DNA of 24,733 bases from Candidatus Bipolaricaulota bacterium (GTDB lineage Bacteria > Bipolaricaulota > Bipolaricaulia > RBG-16-55-9): contig JAHEOA010000030.1 of the NCBI GenBank assembly GCA_018609825.1, forward strand, positions 1 to 24,733. Direction: 5' to 3'. The translations under genes and the position numbers were made by a program. The notes below the pieces were generated by a model. That model made no database searches. It worked only from the letters and a program-made list of their open reading frames with translations, and was not told the DNA's origin. Each line of letters opens with the position of its first letter. Within the stretch, counting starts at the first letter, position 1. This document shows, one piece after another, positions 6,706 through 17,900 of the stretch.

Positions 6706-7353
6706 ATGCCTCGAACCACGGTCGATGCGACCCGTATCCGCGAGATCTACGATCGGCTCGCGCCCAGTTATGACCGCCGCGAGGCGATCTTGGAGCGGGC
6801 CGTCCTGCGTCGTCATCGCCGTCGCCTGTTGGCGTGGGCCGGCGGCGCGACGCTGGAAGTTGGCATCGGGACGGGTCGAAGTCTGCCCCACTATCCGCGA
6901 GACTGTCAGGTCACGGGCATCGACCTCTCGGAGGCGATGCTGAAGCGCGCCCATCGGCGCGCCAAGCGACTGGACCGAGAGATCGGGCTCCTGAAGATGG
7001 ATGCCCAGGAGATGGACTTCCCGGACGGGCAGTTCGACACGGTCGTGAGCAACCTGACCGTCTGCACCTTCATTGATCCCATCCAGGCGCTGGCGGAGAT
7101 GGCGCGGGTGACCAAGCCCCAGGGCCGAATTCTCCTGTTGGAGCACGGGCGCAGTCGCCACCGTGCGCTCGCTTGGGTTCTGGATCGTCTCGAGGCTGCC
7201 TCGGTCCAGCGACACGGCTGCCACCCCAATCGCAACATCGTCGCGCTCGCGCAGGCCGCCGGCCTGATCGTGCTCCGAGCCGATCGTCACGCCGGCGGCC
7301 TCATCCAAGTGGTCCGCGCGCGGCCCCCGGCCCCGATGCACGCCCTCCGCTGA
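6706..7353 (+). CDS. Class I SAM-dependent methyltransferase, UbiE/Methyltransf_11-like
   Basis: 215 residues with the class I methyltransferase fold. Motif I is LEVGIGTGRSLPHYP near residues 47-61, followed by the acidic ribose-binding residue in VTGIDLSEAML, motif II MDAQEMDFPDGQFDTVV, and post-motif LLEHGRSRHRALAWVLDRL, as in UbiE-like and phospholipid N-methyltransferases. The GCHPNRN segment is typical of small-molecule or lipid methyltransferases rather than RNA or DNA enzymes. The substrate cannot be read; a quinone or lipid is plausible because the divergent gene encodes a quinone-linked oxidoreductase. There is no Shine-Dalgarno. ATG 6706 and GTG 6700 both sit at the predicted transcript start, which suggests leaderless translation. 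The gene appears monocistronic. Confidence 0.82.
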   Translation: MPRTTVDATRIREIYDRLAPSYDRREAILERAVLRRHRRRLLAWAGGATLEVGIGTGRSLPHYPRDCQVTGIDLSEAMLKRAHRRAKRLDREIGLLKMDAQEMDFPDGQFDTVVSNLTVCTFIDPIQALAEMARVTKPQGRILLLEHGRSRHRALAWVLDRLEAASVQRHGCHPNRNIVALAQAAGLIVLRADRHAGGLIQVVRARPPAPMHALR

Positions 7354-7481
7354 CGTCGCCCCGTCGGACCGTTGGATCGCAAGGTCGCTCAACCCGCCGT
7401 CCGAGGGCGTCAGGGAATCATCACACGGGCGCCAAGGCGGGCGCGGCTGACGTTTGGGGGGTGAGGCGATCTCCGCTCTCG

Positions 7482-10250
7482 CTAGAAGCGAGGCGCCATC
7501 TGGACGAAGATCTCCGGCGAGTCCGTGTCGAAGCGGTAGGCGAGGCCGGCCCGAAGCGTGGCGTCGGCGATCCCGTAGCCCAGCGAGACCCCCAGTTGGA
7601 ACTCCACGCCGGCGCTCAGCTTGGCGTCGGCGGGGTCCAGCGCGTCGCCCGCCGTGCCGATGTCCACGAAGAGGCTGCTGGAGAGCGTGTCCAGAAAGAC
7701 CGGCCAAGGTGTCGCCCCGCAGCAGGCCCATTGGAGCCGCCAGACGGGAAACCGATAGTCGAGGCTGGCCCGGGCCAGTTGGTGCCCGACGACGACGCCA
7801 CGGGATGCCCCGCGAAGCGGATAGGGGCCGTTGATCCCCCCGAGCCGGAACTCGTCCGCGTCGCTCCAGGCCGTCTGGACGTCGAACGCCAGGTGATGCG
7901 CGCCGGCCTTGCCCGACAGCGGCAGTCGGATCTGCTCCCGCCAGCGGAGCTCCAGACGATGGCTGGGCGACTGCGGCGTGCCGATCAGCCCGCCGTTGAC
8001 GCTGACGTGGGATGTCCGCTCAAAACGGCCCAGTCCGCCGGTGTCGGTAAGCGCGCCCTGGAGGAAGAACATGTTGTCGCCGCCCGCGTGGCGCCATCCC
8101 AACGACAGCGAGCGCGTCGACCCCAGGTCGATCCGCAGCGGAAACGTGAACCGGACCGACTCGGCGGCTCCGCCGGGCGTTCCGCGCAGCTCGACGTTCA
8201 GCTCCGGATAGATGTGGGCGTTGGTGTAGTTGAACGCGTAGAGGAAATCGAAGGGGGCAAACTGAAGTCCCAGGGAGACGTCATAGGCGTGTCCGCGAAT
8301 GGGATCGGCGTTGTGGGTAAACACCCCGAGGTTGCTCGGCCCGAGCAAGGGCAGCCAGTAACTCGGAATCAGGTCAGTCCCCGGTCGATAAGGCGAGACG
8401 GTGATGTCCGCCGTGGGGACCGGCGTCAGCCCGGCCGGCGCGTCGTCGCGTGGCCCGTCGTCACGTTCGGGGTCAACGCGCGGCCATCCGGTCGGATCGT
8501 ACGGCATGGTACGGACCGTGTAGCCGTCCGTGCTGTAGCCGACCAACGCCAATCGGTCGCCCGCGGGCGACACGGCCGGATCGAAGGCCCCGGCTGCCGC
8601 GTTCGTGACTTGAGCGATCTGCCCGGATTCCCGGTTGCGCGCGTAGATTTGGGGGACCCCGCTCCGGTCATCGGCGTAGAGCAGCCAGGTTCCCTCGGGC
8701 GAGAACGTTGGATCGCGGGTCTCCGCGGGGCCTGTCACGAGCGGCGTCATTCTTTTCCCCCACCGATCGAGCAGGACAAGATCGGCGCCCTGGCCCTGCC
8801 GCCAGACGCTCAGGGCGAACGTCTGGCCGTCAGGAGCCACGTCCATGTCCAGCACGCGGGTGCGTAAATCGAACGTGCGCACGATCCGGCGGACGATGTC
8901 TTCGACCTGCCCTTGCGCATTGCGAATCAGCGTCAAGACGACGAGCGACTGGCCCAGGCCGGGCTCGCTTCGCGTGACGAGCAGGCGGCTCGGATCGTTC
9001 GGGAAGGCCACGACGTCGTCGATGCGCTCGTCGGTGGTCAGGCGACGTTCGTCCTTGGAGCTCAGTCGGTACTCGACCAGATCCATGACGCGCCGTCCGT
9101 TCGGGCGGTGGCGGGCCTTTGGGTAAACGAGGGTCGCGGTCTGGGCCGGCCCGCTCTGTACGCGACTCCATGTGGGCGGCCCGACGCGGCCGTCAATCAA
9201 CGGACGGTCGGTTGCTCCGTCCGCGGTCGCCAGGCGAAGGCCGGATCGACGATCGGCGTGTTGGTGGCGATAGACGAGCGCGCTGCCGTCGAGCGCCCAA
9301 GCTGGATCGAGACTCAACCCGGACGGACTGACGGTTTGGCCGATTCGTTGGGTGGTCGCGGTCTGGGGCGAGCCCTCGATCACGACTTGATAGTAACGCC
9401 CGGATGATCGGCCCGCCGTGGCGAACAGCGGATCGGCCATCAGCGGGACGAGGGGACGCTCGGCATAGAGTCGACTGAGGGCTCGACGGACGGGGGCGTC
9501 GCGCGCTTGCGCAATCGCATCGAGCCACGCCGCGCCCAGGGCCCCCGCTTGCGGCATCGCCGATAGTCCGTGGGAGCGCACGTGCGGCGCGCTCATCTCA
9601 GCCAGCGTCGGCCACGCCTCGGCGCTGTGCCAGGCCCGGGTGGCCATCTCGGGCAAGGCCGTCCGAGCGGTCGGATCGTTCATCACCGTCAGGCCCTCGC
9701 GCAGATAGAGCGGCTTCGCCAAGCCCGGGACGGCGACCGCGCCGATGACCGCCCGGAGGTCCTCGGCGAACTCGCCGACGCGCGTCCGGTCGACGATCTT
9801 CCCGTAGGCGGCGATCACTTGGTCGACGAGCCCTGATCCGTGAAGCGACGTCCAGCCGTCGGAGCTCTGCGGCACGGGATGGTCGAGATAGATCACGGGA
9901 TGGGGCACGACCTCGAGCCGCGATCGGGGCATGTCGCTGCGATCGGCCAGCACGATCGTCGGCGTGGCCGGCGGCGTGGCGCCCAGCCGGTTTTTCCAGA
10001 GGTCGTGCGCCCGCGCAGCGGCAGCCGCGGCCAATCGGGCCTGTTGTGCCAAGTCCGGGGTGTAGAGCACACGGACGTGCTCGGCCTTCAGCTCCTGCCA
10101 GTCGAGTCGGGGATTCGGGGGCCAGGTCGAGTCGTGTGGTTGTCCCGTCGCGATGGACGACGCCATGACCAAGCAGATGCCGCTGATCATCATCGCCCAC
10201 CTCGTTGACCGGATCGTTGCCCGGATCGTAGCCCGCATCCTTGGTCGCAT
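7482..10250 (-). CDS. Outer-membrane Omp85-like barrel with TolB-like repeats and degenerate protease-like domain
   Basis: 922 residues. A signal peptide (about 1-36, ending SSIATG) is followed by a region resembling peptidase-MA-like metalloproteases: VIYLDHPV, then YLREGLTVMND near 182, which corresponds to the family's WxxEGLA segment. The zinc motif HExxH is absent. Next come TolB/PD40-type propeller repeats (SPAGDRLALV, FSPEGTWLLYADDRSG) up to about 570. A C-terminal barrel from about 617 carries PLRGASRG near 812, like the RGY loop of Omp85 proteins, and ends VQMAPRF, with the terminal Phe used for barrel insertion. It is probably in the outer membrane with its soluble domains in the periplasm. 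It follows the 351-residue barrel gene by 2 bases. Starts at residues 5 or 20 are possible; the N-terminus includes 12-bp repeats. Confidence 0.72.
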   Translation of the reverse strand: MRPRMRATIRATIRSTRWAMMISGICLVMASSIATGQPHDSTWPPNPRLDWQELKAEHVRVLYTPDLAQQARLAAAAAARAHDLWKNRLGATPPATPTIVLADRSDMPRSRLEVVPHPVIYLDHPVPQSSDGWTSLHGSGLVDQVIAAYGKIVDRTRVGEFAEDLRAVIGAVAVPGLAKPLYLREGLTVMNDPTARTALPEMATRAWHSAEAWPTLAEMSAPHVRSHGLSAMPQAGALGAAWLDAIAQARDAPVRRALSRLYAERPLVPLMADPLFATAGRSSGRYYQVVIEGSPQTATTQRIGQTVSPSGLSLDPAWALDGSALVYRHQHADRRSGLRLATADGATDRPLIDGRVGPPTWSRVQSGPAQTATLVYPKARHRPNGRRVMDLVEYRLSSKDERRLTTDERIDDVVAFPNDPSRLLVTRSEPGLGQSLVVLTLIRNAQGQVEDIVRRIVRTFDLRTRVLDMDVAPDGQTFALSVWRQGQGADLVLLDRWGKRMTPLVTGPAETRDPTFSPEGTWLLYADDRSGVPQIYARNRESGQIAQVTNAAAGAFDPAVSPAGDRLALVGYSTDGYTVRTMPYDPTGWPRVDPERDDGPRDDAPAGLTPVPTADITVSPYRPGTDLIPSYWLPLLGPSNLGVFTHNADPIRGHAYDVSLGLQFAPFDFLYAFNYTNAHIYPELNVELRGTPGGAAESVRFTFPLRIDLGSTRSLSLGWRHAGGDNMFFLQGALTDTGGLGRFERTSHVSVNGGLIGTPQSPSHRLELRWREQIRLPLSGKAGAHHLAFDVQTAWSDADEFRLGGINGPYPLRGASRGVVVGHQLARASLDYRFPVWRLQWACCGATPWPVFLDTLSSSLFVDIGTAGDALDPADAKLSAGVEFQLGVSLGYGIADATLRAGLAYRFDTDSPEIFVQMAPRF
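10210..10245. repeat. Three imperfect 12-bp tandem repeats inside the signal-peptide region
   Basis: Units begin at 10210, 10222 and 10234 (CGGATCGTTGCC, CGGATCGTAGCC, then a diverged CGCATCCTTGGT). On the minus strand they encode the repeated RATI/RSTR basic segment before the hydrophobic signal sequence. Likely slippage-made and variable between strains. Confidence 0.5.
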
Positions 10251-10252
10251 GG

Positions 10253-11308
10253 CTACGGAAGAACCCCGGTTTCCAGTGACAGGTTCGGCTCGCCCTCGCG
10301 GTTGACGCCGACGGTCAGGCGCGTCTCCAGCTCGGGCCAGAACAGCGACACGCCCCAGCCGAACAGGGCTCCTTCCGAGACGGGCTCGTCCAGGAGCCAG
10401 CCGCCCTCGAAGAAGACCGACCCCAATAGCCGCATGTTCACGGGCAAGGTGCCCGCGCCGGCGCCGAAGATCCGGGCCAAGTCGATGCGAAAGAGCGAGG
10501 AGGTGAACAGATGGTGCTGCTGCTCCATGGAGGCGAGCACATACCGCTCAGCCTCGATGCGCTCCCCGTAGCTGCGCAGGCCGAGGTCGAACTGGAGACC
10601 GGGCAGGCCGACTGGGTTGTCCAGGCTCCCCATCTCGAATTGGAGCTGGGTCTGCCCGGCGGATAGCCGGGTTCGGCTGTAAAACGTGCTGAACGTCTCG
10701 TGGGGGGGCGCCAGCGGCTGGCCCGTCAGGTACTCGCCGCGCGTCTCCAGTTGGAACCCGAACGGAAGCGGCCATTGGAGCGTGCTGTTGAGGTTCACAT
10801 AGCGGACGCTCGGCGGCCCGTCCTCCGAATCCTGTAGCGGCCATAGCTCGCCGACAAAGCCCGTCGCGCTCAACGTGCTCTGCCGAATGGCTTGGCCGAC
10901 GAGGCCCTTCTCTTCGCCCCCGAGCCAGCGGTAGAGCGCGATCAGGTCGGCCCCCATATGGATGCCGGCTTCGCCATCGCGACCGCGGACGTGACTGTCG
11001 GGCCAATCGCCGTTGGAGATCGACGCGACCTCGCGATACGACAGCCCGGTCGTGTAGCGCACGGCCCGACTGTTGAGCCCGTAGGCCCCGCCCACCGTCG
11101 TCGTCCAGTCGCTGAAGCCGAGGTCGACGTTGAAGCCCACCAGCAATCCGTCTCGTTCGCTGCTGGTGATGACGGGACGCAGCCCTGGCGTCACGGCCGG
11201 CGAAGGGTCCGCCCCGTCCGTCTGGCCTGAGGCTACCGTCGCGACGGCCAGAACGAAGCCGAGCACGAAGGCCAGGCCGACAGCTCGCTTACGGCAGGCA
11301 TCACTCAT
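10253..11308 (-). CDS. Secreted beta-barrel-type outer-membrane protein, unknown family
   Basis: 351 residues with a clear signal peptide (basic MSDACRKR, then hydrophobic VGLAFVLGFVLAVATVA, likely cleaved near ASG-Q). The rest alternates polar and apolar residues in short strands rich in Gly, Tyr, Phe and Trp (for example NVDLGFSDWTTTVGGAYGL and LQFDLGLRSYGERIEAERY), as in outer-membrane barrels. The closing strands (VFFEGGW, GWGVSLFWPELETRLTVGV) recall the end of an Omp85-type barrel without POTRA domains, but this is weak. The protein ends GVLP, not in an aromatic residue. Its start overlaps the ABC-F stop by 8 bases, and the larger barrel gene follows after 2, so all three are co-transcribed and probably coupled. 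Confidence 0.65.
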   Translation of the reverse strand: MSDACRKRAVGLAFVLGFVLAVATVASGQTDGADPSPAVTPGLRPVITSSERDGLLVGFNVDLGFSDWTTTVGGAYGLNSRAVRYTTGLSYREVASISNGDWPDSHVRGRDGEAGIHMGADLIALYRWLGGEEKGLVGQAIRQSTLSATGFVGELWPLQDSEDGPPSVRYVNLNSTLQWPLPFGFQLETRGEYLTGQPLAPPHETFSTFYSRTRLSAGQTQLQFEMGSLDNPVGLPGLQFDLGLRSYGERIEAERYVLASMEQQHHLFTSSLFRIDLARIFGAGAGTLPVNMRLLGSVFFEGGWLLDEPVSEGALFGWGVSLFWPELETRLTVGVNREGEPNLSLETGVLP

Positions 11309-13253
11309 GGGTCGACGTATCCGCTTCCAGCTCCTCCATCACGCGTTCCCAGTCGCTGAACGCCGCATCGCGGTCGGCTCGAAGCGCCTCGTATTGGGTG
11401 CTCAACTCGCGTATGCGCGTCTGATCGCCGTCGTAGCTGGCCCGCTCGAGGTCGGCCTCGACCTGGGTCAAGCCCCGTTCCAACTCGGAGAGCCGCTCGG
11501 TCAACTCAGCCTCTTGTGCCTCCAAGTCTCGTCGCCGCCGTCGACTCCGGCGATCCTGACGCTTGGATGCTCGATCTTGCGCCGTCTGACCGTTCGACGA
11601 CGACCGAGACGATCCGGCCACGCCCGAGCCATGGGATCGGCCCCGCTCTCGCAAGAATCGATCAAAGCCGTAGGGATATATGTGACAAGCTCCGTCGCGG
11701 ATCTCCCAGATCTGGGTTGCCAGTGCCTGGATGAGATAGCGGTCGTGGGAGACGAACAGGATCGTTCCCTCGTAGTTGATGAGCGCCTCCTGCAGCGCCT
11801 CGCGGGACGAAATATCGAGGTGGTTGGTCGGCTCGTCCAACAGCAGGGTGTTCCCTTCCAGTTGGGCCAATCGGGCGAGCGCCACGCGGCTGCGCTCGCC
11901 GCCGGAGAGCTGATCCAGGCGCTTGTGGACGTCGTCGTCGGAGAAGAGAAATTTACCCAGGAAATCCCGTGCCTCGCTGATGCGCTGGTGTTTCCCGTCC
12001 ATGAGCGCGTCGAGAACGGTTTGATCGCTGCGGAGCTGGTCCCAGTGGCTCTGGCGGAAATGGGCGACGTCGACGTGATGGCCCCACTCAAAGCTCCCCG
12101 ACAGGGGCTCGAGTTCGCCCGTGAGGGCTCGCAATAGCGTCGTCTTGCCGCAGCCGTTCGGGCCGATGATCGCGACCCGCTCGCCCTGCCAGACTGTCGT
12201 CTCCGGCACGTGAGCCAGCGCCGTATCGGCGCCCGTGTGGCTCTCCGCCGGGAATCCCACGGTCAGCCCGGGCGTTTTGAGCACTTCGCGGCCGCTGAGG
12301 CGGCTGAGCGGAAGGCGCATGTGGAGTGTCTTCTGTGTCTTGGGCGGCTCGATCCGCTCCAGCTTGTCCAGCATCTTCCGCTTCGACTTGGCCTGGTTCT
12401 CCAAGGTTCGGCCGCTGGCGAAGTTGCGCCGAATAAACTCCTCGGTCTTCTGGATGAAGGCCTGTTGCTCGTCGTAGAGCTTCTGCTGGCGCTCGACGCG
12501 TTCCTGTTTGAGTTGGCGATATTTCGTATAGTTGCCGGGATACTCGCTCAGTCGCCCGAACTCCAGCTCCCAGATCTTCGTCGCCAGGGCATCGATGGCG
12601 TAGCGATCGTGGGAGGCGAGGATGAAGCCGCCTTCCCAGCGCGAGAGATACGCCTCGAGCCAGCCGAGCGCGTCCATGTCCAGGTGATTGGTCGGCTCGT
12701 CCAACAGCAACAGGTCCGGCCGACTGAGCAGCAGTTTGGCGAGCGCCGCGCGGGCCTTCTGGCCGCCGCTCAACTGGACAATCGGACGCTCGAAGTCCGC
12801 CCGGGCAAAGCCGAGCCCAGCCAGCACCTCGCGGACCTCGCTCTCGTAGCCGTAGCCGCCGGCCTGCTGATAGCGTTCCAGCAGCTCGTCATAGCGGTTC
12901 AACAGCGACGCGTCGTCCGGGTTCCGCGCCATCTGGGCTTCGACGGTGCCGAGTTCCTCGCCCATCGCTTGGATCTCGGCGTTGGCATCGAGCATCGATC
13001 GATAAAGCGTGTCGGATTCGTCCAGATGCGGTTCCTGTGACAGATACCCGAATTTGCAAGATCGCGCGCGATGGACGGTGCCCTCGGGGACCTCCTCTTG
13101 GCCGACGAGGATCTTGAGCAGCGTGGACTTGCCGCAGCCGTTCGGGCCGATCAGCGCAATCCGGTCGCCCCGGCTCACCTGAAGCGAGACGTCCTCCAGG
13201 ATGAGGTCCGGCCCGTAGCGCTTGGTGACGTTCTCCAGCGTGATCAGTGACAT
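11301..13253 (-). CDS. ABC-F family ATPase, Uup-like, with C-terminal coiled coil
   Basis: 650 residues. Two fused ABC domains without membrane segments: Walker A GPNGCGKST at 36-44 and a second GPNGCGKTT; signatures LSGGQKARAALAK and LSGGERSRVALAR; Walker B LLLLDEPTNHLD and LLLDEPTNHLD, both with catalytic Glu. A charged linker joins the two domains. The C-terminus, after a basic RRSRRRRR stretch, is a coiled coil of the Uup C-terminal type. ABC-F proteins act on ribosomes as translation factors or antibiotic-protection proteins; Uup-like members also influence DNA-transposon excision and ribosome assembly. The start is set at MSLITLENV because of homology and a promoter just upstream; the longer in-frame reading overlaps that promoter. 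It heads an operon with two outer-membrane genes, an unusual pairing. Confidence 0.88.
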   Translation of the reverse strand: MSLITLENVTKRYGPDLILEDVSLQVSRGDRIALIGPNGCGKSTLLKILVGQEEVPEGTVHRARSCKFGYLSQEPHLDESDTLYRSMLDANAEIQAMGEELGTVEAQMARNPDDASLLNRYDELLERYQQAGGYGYESEVREVLAGLGFARADFERPIVQLSGGQKARAALAKLLLSRPDLLLLDEPTNHLDMDALGWLEAYLSRWEGGFILASHDRYAIDALATKIWELEFGRLSEYPGNYTKYRQLKQERVERQQKLYDEQQAFIQKTEEFIRRNFASGRTLENQAKSKRKMLDKLERIEPPKTQKTLHMRLPLSRLSGREVLKTPGLTVGFPAESHTGADTALAHVPETTVWQGERVAIIGPNGCGKTTLLRALTGELEPLSGSFEWGHHVDVAHFRQSHWDQLRSDQTVLDALMDGKHQRISEARDFLGKFLFSDDDVHKRLDQLSGGERSRVALARLAQLEGNTLLLDEPTNHLDISSREALQEALINYEGTILFVSHDRYLIQALATQIWEIRDGACHIYPYGFDRFLRERGRSHGSGVAGSSRSSSNGQTAQDRASKRQDRRSRRRRRDLEAQEAELTERLSELERGLTQVEADLERASYDGDQTRIRELSTQYEALRADRDAAFSDWERVMEELEADTSTHE

Positions 13254-13296
13254 GGCGATTCCCTGTCCGGCGTCGCGGATCCGTTCCGGCCCACAA

Positions 13297-14684
<1,388 letters not shown>

Positions 14685-14687
14685 GCG

Positions 14688-14990
14688 ATGACTCGGGCTC
14701 AACGGCGCCTGCGGATCATGGCATTGGCAACGGCGATACTGGCGCTCGGGGTGTTCTTCGGGCTGCGGGAACACTCCATTGCCCAGCTCCACGACGAGAT
14801 CGACGCGGTACGTGAGGAACAGGCCCAGGTTGAAGCGACCATCGAGGGTCTGCAAGCGCGGCTCCAGCGACGTGACGACCTCGACTACATCGAATACCTC
14901 GCACGGAAGGAGCTCGGTTTGATCCGACCGGGCGAGGAGAAGTACATTCTGATCGACGAATCCCCACAGCGACCCTCGACTGAGGAATGA
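14688..14990 (+). CDS. ftsB: Septum formation initiator, FtsB/DivIC-like
   Basis: 100 residues with the FtsB/DivIC layout: a short basic cytoplasmic start (MTRAQRRLRI), one membrane helix (about 10-28), a coiled coil (about 30-62, IAQLHDEIDAVREEQAQVEA) and the conserved ending with YIEYLARKELGLIRPGEEKYI. In the divisome this protein pairs with FtsL and binds FtsQ/DivIB to activate septal peptidoglycan synthesis. The C-terminal tail is acidic (PSTEE). It starts 3 bases after eno and ends 7 bases before dnaE, so translational coupling is likely. FtsB and DivIC are hard to tell apart by sequence; the symbol reflects the eno linkage. Confidence 0.85.
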   Translation: MTRAQRRLRIMALATAILALGVFFGLREHSIAQLHDEIDAVREEQAQVEATIEGLQARLQRRDDLDYIEYLARKELGLIRPGEEKYILIDESPQRPSTEE

Positions 14991-14997
14991 CCGCGAC

Positions 14998-17900
14998 ATG
15001 AGCTTTGTTCATCTGCACGTTCACTCCGAGTACAGCATGTTGGACGCCACCTGTCGCATCCCTCAGCTCGTGGCGCGCGCGGCCGAGCTGGAGATGCCGG
15101 CGCTGGCGCTCACCGACCACGGCCTGATGTGCGGCGTCGTGGAGTTCGTCCAGGCCGCGCAAGACGAGGGGATCAAGCCGATCATTGGCTGTGAGCTCTA
15201 CGTCGCGCCCAAGAGCCGCACGGAGAAGAACCAGGCCAAGAAGTATCATCACTTGACAGCCCTGGCCCGGAACGCACAGGGCTATCAGAACCTGATGAAG
15301 CTCTCTAGCCTCGGCTATCTGGAAGGGTTCTATTACCGACCGCGCGTGGACAAGGAGCTCCTGCGCCAGTACGGCGACGGGCTCATTCTGTTGTCCGGAT
15401 GTCTCCAAGCCGAGGTCCCGAAGCTGCTCTTGAACGAGGACATGGACGGTGCGGCCGAGGTGCTGCGCGACTATCAAGCCATGGTTGGCGCCGACAACGT
15501 CTACGTCGAGCTCCAGGATCACGGCATTGACGACCAGCAGACGATCCGCCCCCGATTGATTGAGCTGGCCAACTCGCTCGAACTGCCGTTGGTGGCCTCC
15601 AACGACGTCCACTTCCTGCATCCGGAAGATCACTCGGCCCATGAAGTCTTCATCAACGTCGCCTCGAACAAGTCGAAGGAGAAGCGTTCTTATCCGGAGC
15701 AGCTCTACCTCAAGTCACTGGAGGAGATGCAGGCGCTGTTCTCCGACGTCCCCGAAGCCATTGAGAACACCGTCGAGGTCGCCGAGCGCTGCAACGTCGA
15801 GCTGGACCTGACTCAGACCCATCTGCCCGAGTTCTCGGTGCCCGAGTCCGAGGCCAGCCCGGAGAGCTACCTGGAGACATTGGCCTGGGAGGGGCTCCGC
15901 GAGCGCTACTACTACTATGAGATCGGGGAGGAGATCGAGGGGCGGCTCAAGCATGAGCTCGAGGTCATCGAGAACATGGGCTACGCCGCCTACTTCCTCA
16001 TCGTCCAGGACTTTATTCAATATGCCAAATCACAGGGCATCCCCGTCGGACCAGGTCGGGGTTCGTCGGCCGGCAGCCTCGTCTGCTACGCGTTGGGGAT
16101 CACCAACGTCGACCCGCTCAAGTACGGGCTCATCTTCGAACGGTTCTTGAATCCCGACCGAATTCAGCTGCCCGATATCGACATCGACTTTTGTGTGCGG
16201 CGCCGCGACGAGGTCATCGACTACGTTGAAGACAAATACGGCGCGGACCATGTGGCGCAGATCATCACGTTCGACACCATGGCCGCGCGCAGCGCCGTGC
16301 GCGACGTGGCGCGGGTCATGGCGTTTTCGTTCAACGACGCCGACCGGATCGCCAAGCAGATTCCCTTCGGGACCAAGCTTCAGTCGGCCATTGACCATTC
16401 CCAAGAGTTGAAGAAGATGCGCGACGAAGAGCCCGATGTCGCCAAGCTCTTGGACGTGGCGCCGAAGCTCGAGGGGCTCATTCGGAATCCGTCCACCCAC
16501 GCCGCCGGCGTCGTGATTGCGCCCGACGAGATCACTGAGTATGCCCCGCTCATGAAGCTCTCCGATGGAGCGGTCGTCACTCAATATGAGATGAACGCGC
16601 TCGAGGAGATCGGCATGCTCAAGATGGACTTCCTCGGGCTGCGCAACCTTACGGTCCTCGACGACACCCTCCAATCCGTCGAGCGAACGGGGGAGACCCC
16701 GCCCGATCTCGACGCGCTCTCGTTGGAGGATGACGAGACCTATGCCATGCTCCAGCGCGGCCAGACGGCCGGCGTCTTCCAACTGGAGGGCTCGGGCATC
16801 CGCGACATGCTCGTGCGGCTGGAGCCCCAACAGTTTGAAGACTTGATCGCCGTGCTCGCGCTCTATCGGCCCGGCCCGCTGGAGAGCGGCATGGCCGAGA
16901 GCTACATCGAGCGCAAGCACGGGCGCGAGACGGTCGATTATCCGCATGAAAAGCTGAAGGCCGTCCTCGACGACTCCTATGGGCTGCCCATCTATCAGGA
17001 TCAGCTGCTGCGCATGGCCCGCGTCATGGCCGGGTTTTCCTATGCTGAAGCCGACACGCTCCGCAAGGCCATCGGCAAGAAGAAGAAAAAGCTGATGGCC
17101 CAGATGCGCGCCAAGTTCATCGACGGATGCGTCGACAACGGCGTCGAGCAGGAGACGGCCGAGAGGCTCTTTGAGGACATCGAAAAGTTCGCCCGCTATG
17201 GGTTCGTCAAGGCCCACTCGACGGCCTACGCGCTGATTTCCTTCTGGACGGCCTACCTGAAGGCCCACTACCCGACGCACTACATGGCGGCGCTCATCAC
17301 CAGCGTCACGAGCAACGCCGACAAGGTGCGCGAGTACATCAACGCCTGCCGATCGCTGAACATCCACGTCCTGAGGCCGGACGTCAACGAGAGCCGGGGC
17401 GAGTTCACGCCCGTGGAGCTTGAGGACGGCACAGGCGCGATCCGGTTCGGGCTCAACGCGATCAAGAACGTCGGCGAAGGGGCGGTCCAGGCGATCTTGA
17501 ATGCGCGTGCGGAGGGGCCATTCGAGTCATTCCTGGATCTGTGTCGACGCGTCAAGGGCGTCACGCTCCACCGAGACTTGCTGCAATGCTTGATCCAAGC
17601 CGGCGCCTTCGACGGACTCGGCACGCGCAAGGGGCAATTGGAGCAAGTGGAGATCGGCCTCGAAGAGGCGGATCGGGCCCGCAAGGAGCGCCTCAGCGGA
17701 CAGAGTTCCCTCTTCGGCGAACCCGACGAGTCCGAACCGTCGCCGCACAGCTCGGCCGACGAACCGCAGAGCACGGACGAGTACGCGCACGAGGAACTGC
17801 TCAAGATGGAGCGCGAGCTGCTCGGGCTCTACGTCAGCGGCCATCCACTGGACGATCTCGAGGATCGATTGGCGCTGTTCCGCTCGCACGCCATGGCGGA

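Noticed and set aside
7478..7492. CTCGCT/AGCGAG hairpin at the end of the 922-residue gene as a terminator
   Set aside because: The stem is only 6 bp, overlaps the stop codon and has no T-tract on either side. The 128 bases between 7354 and 7481 otherwise show no gene or convincing signal.
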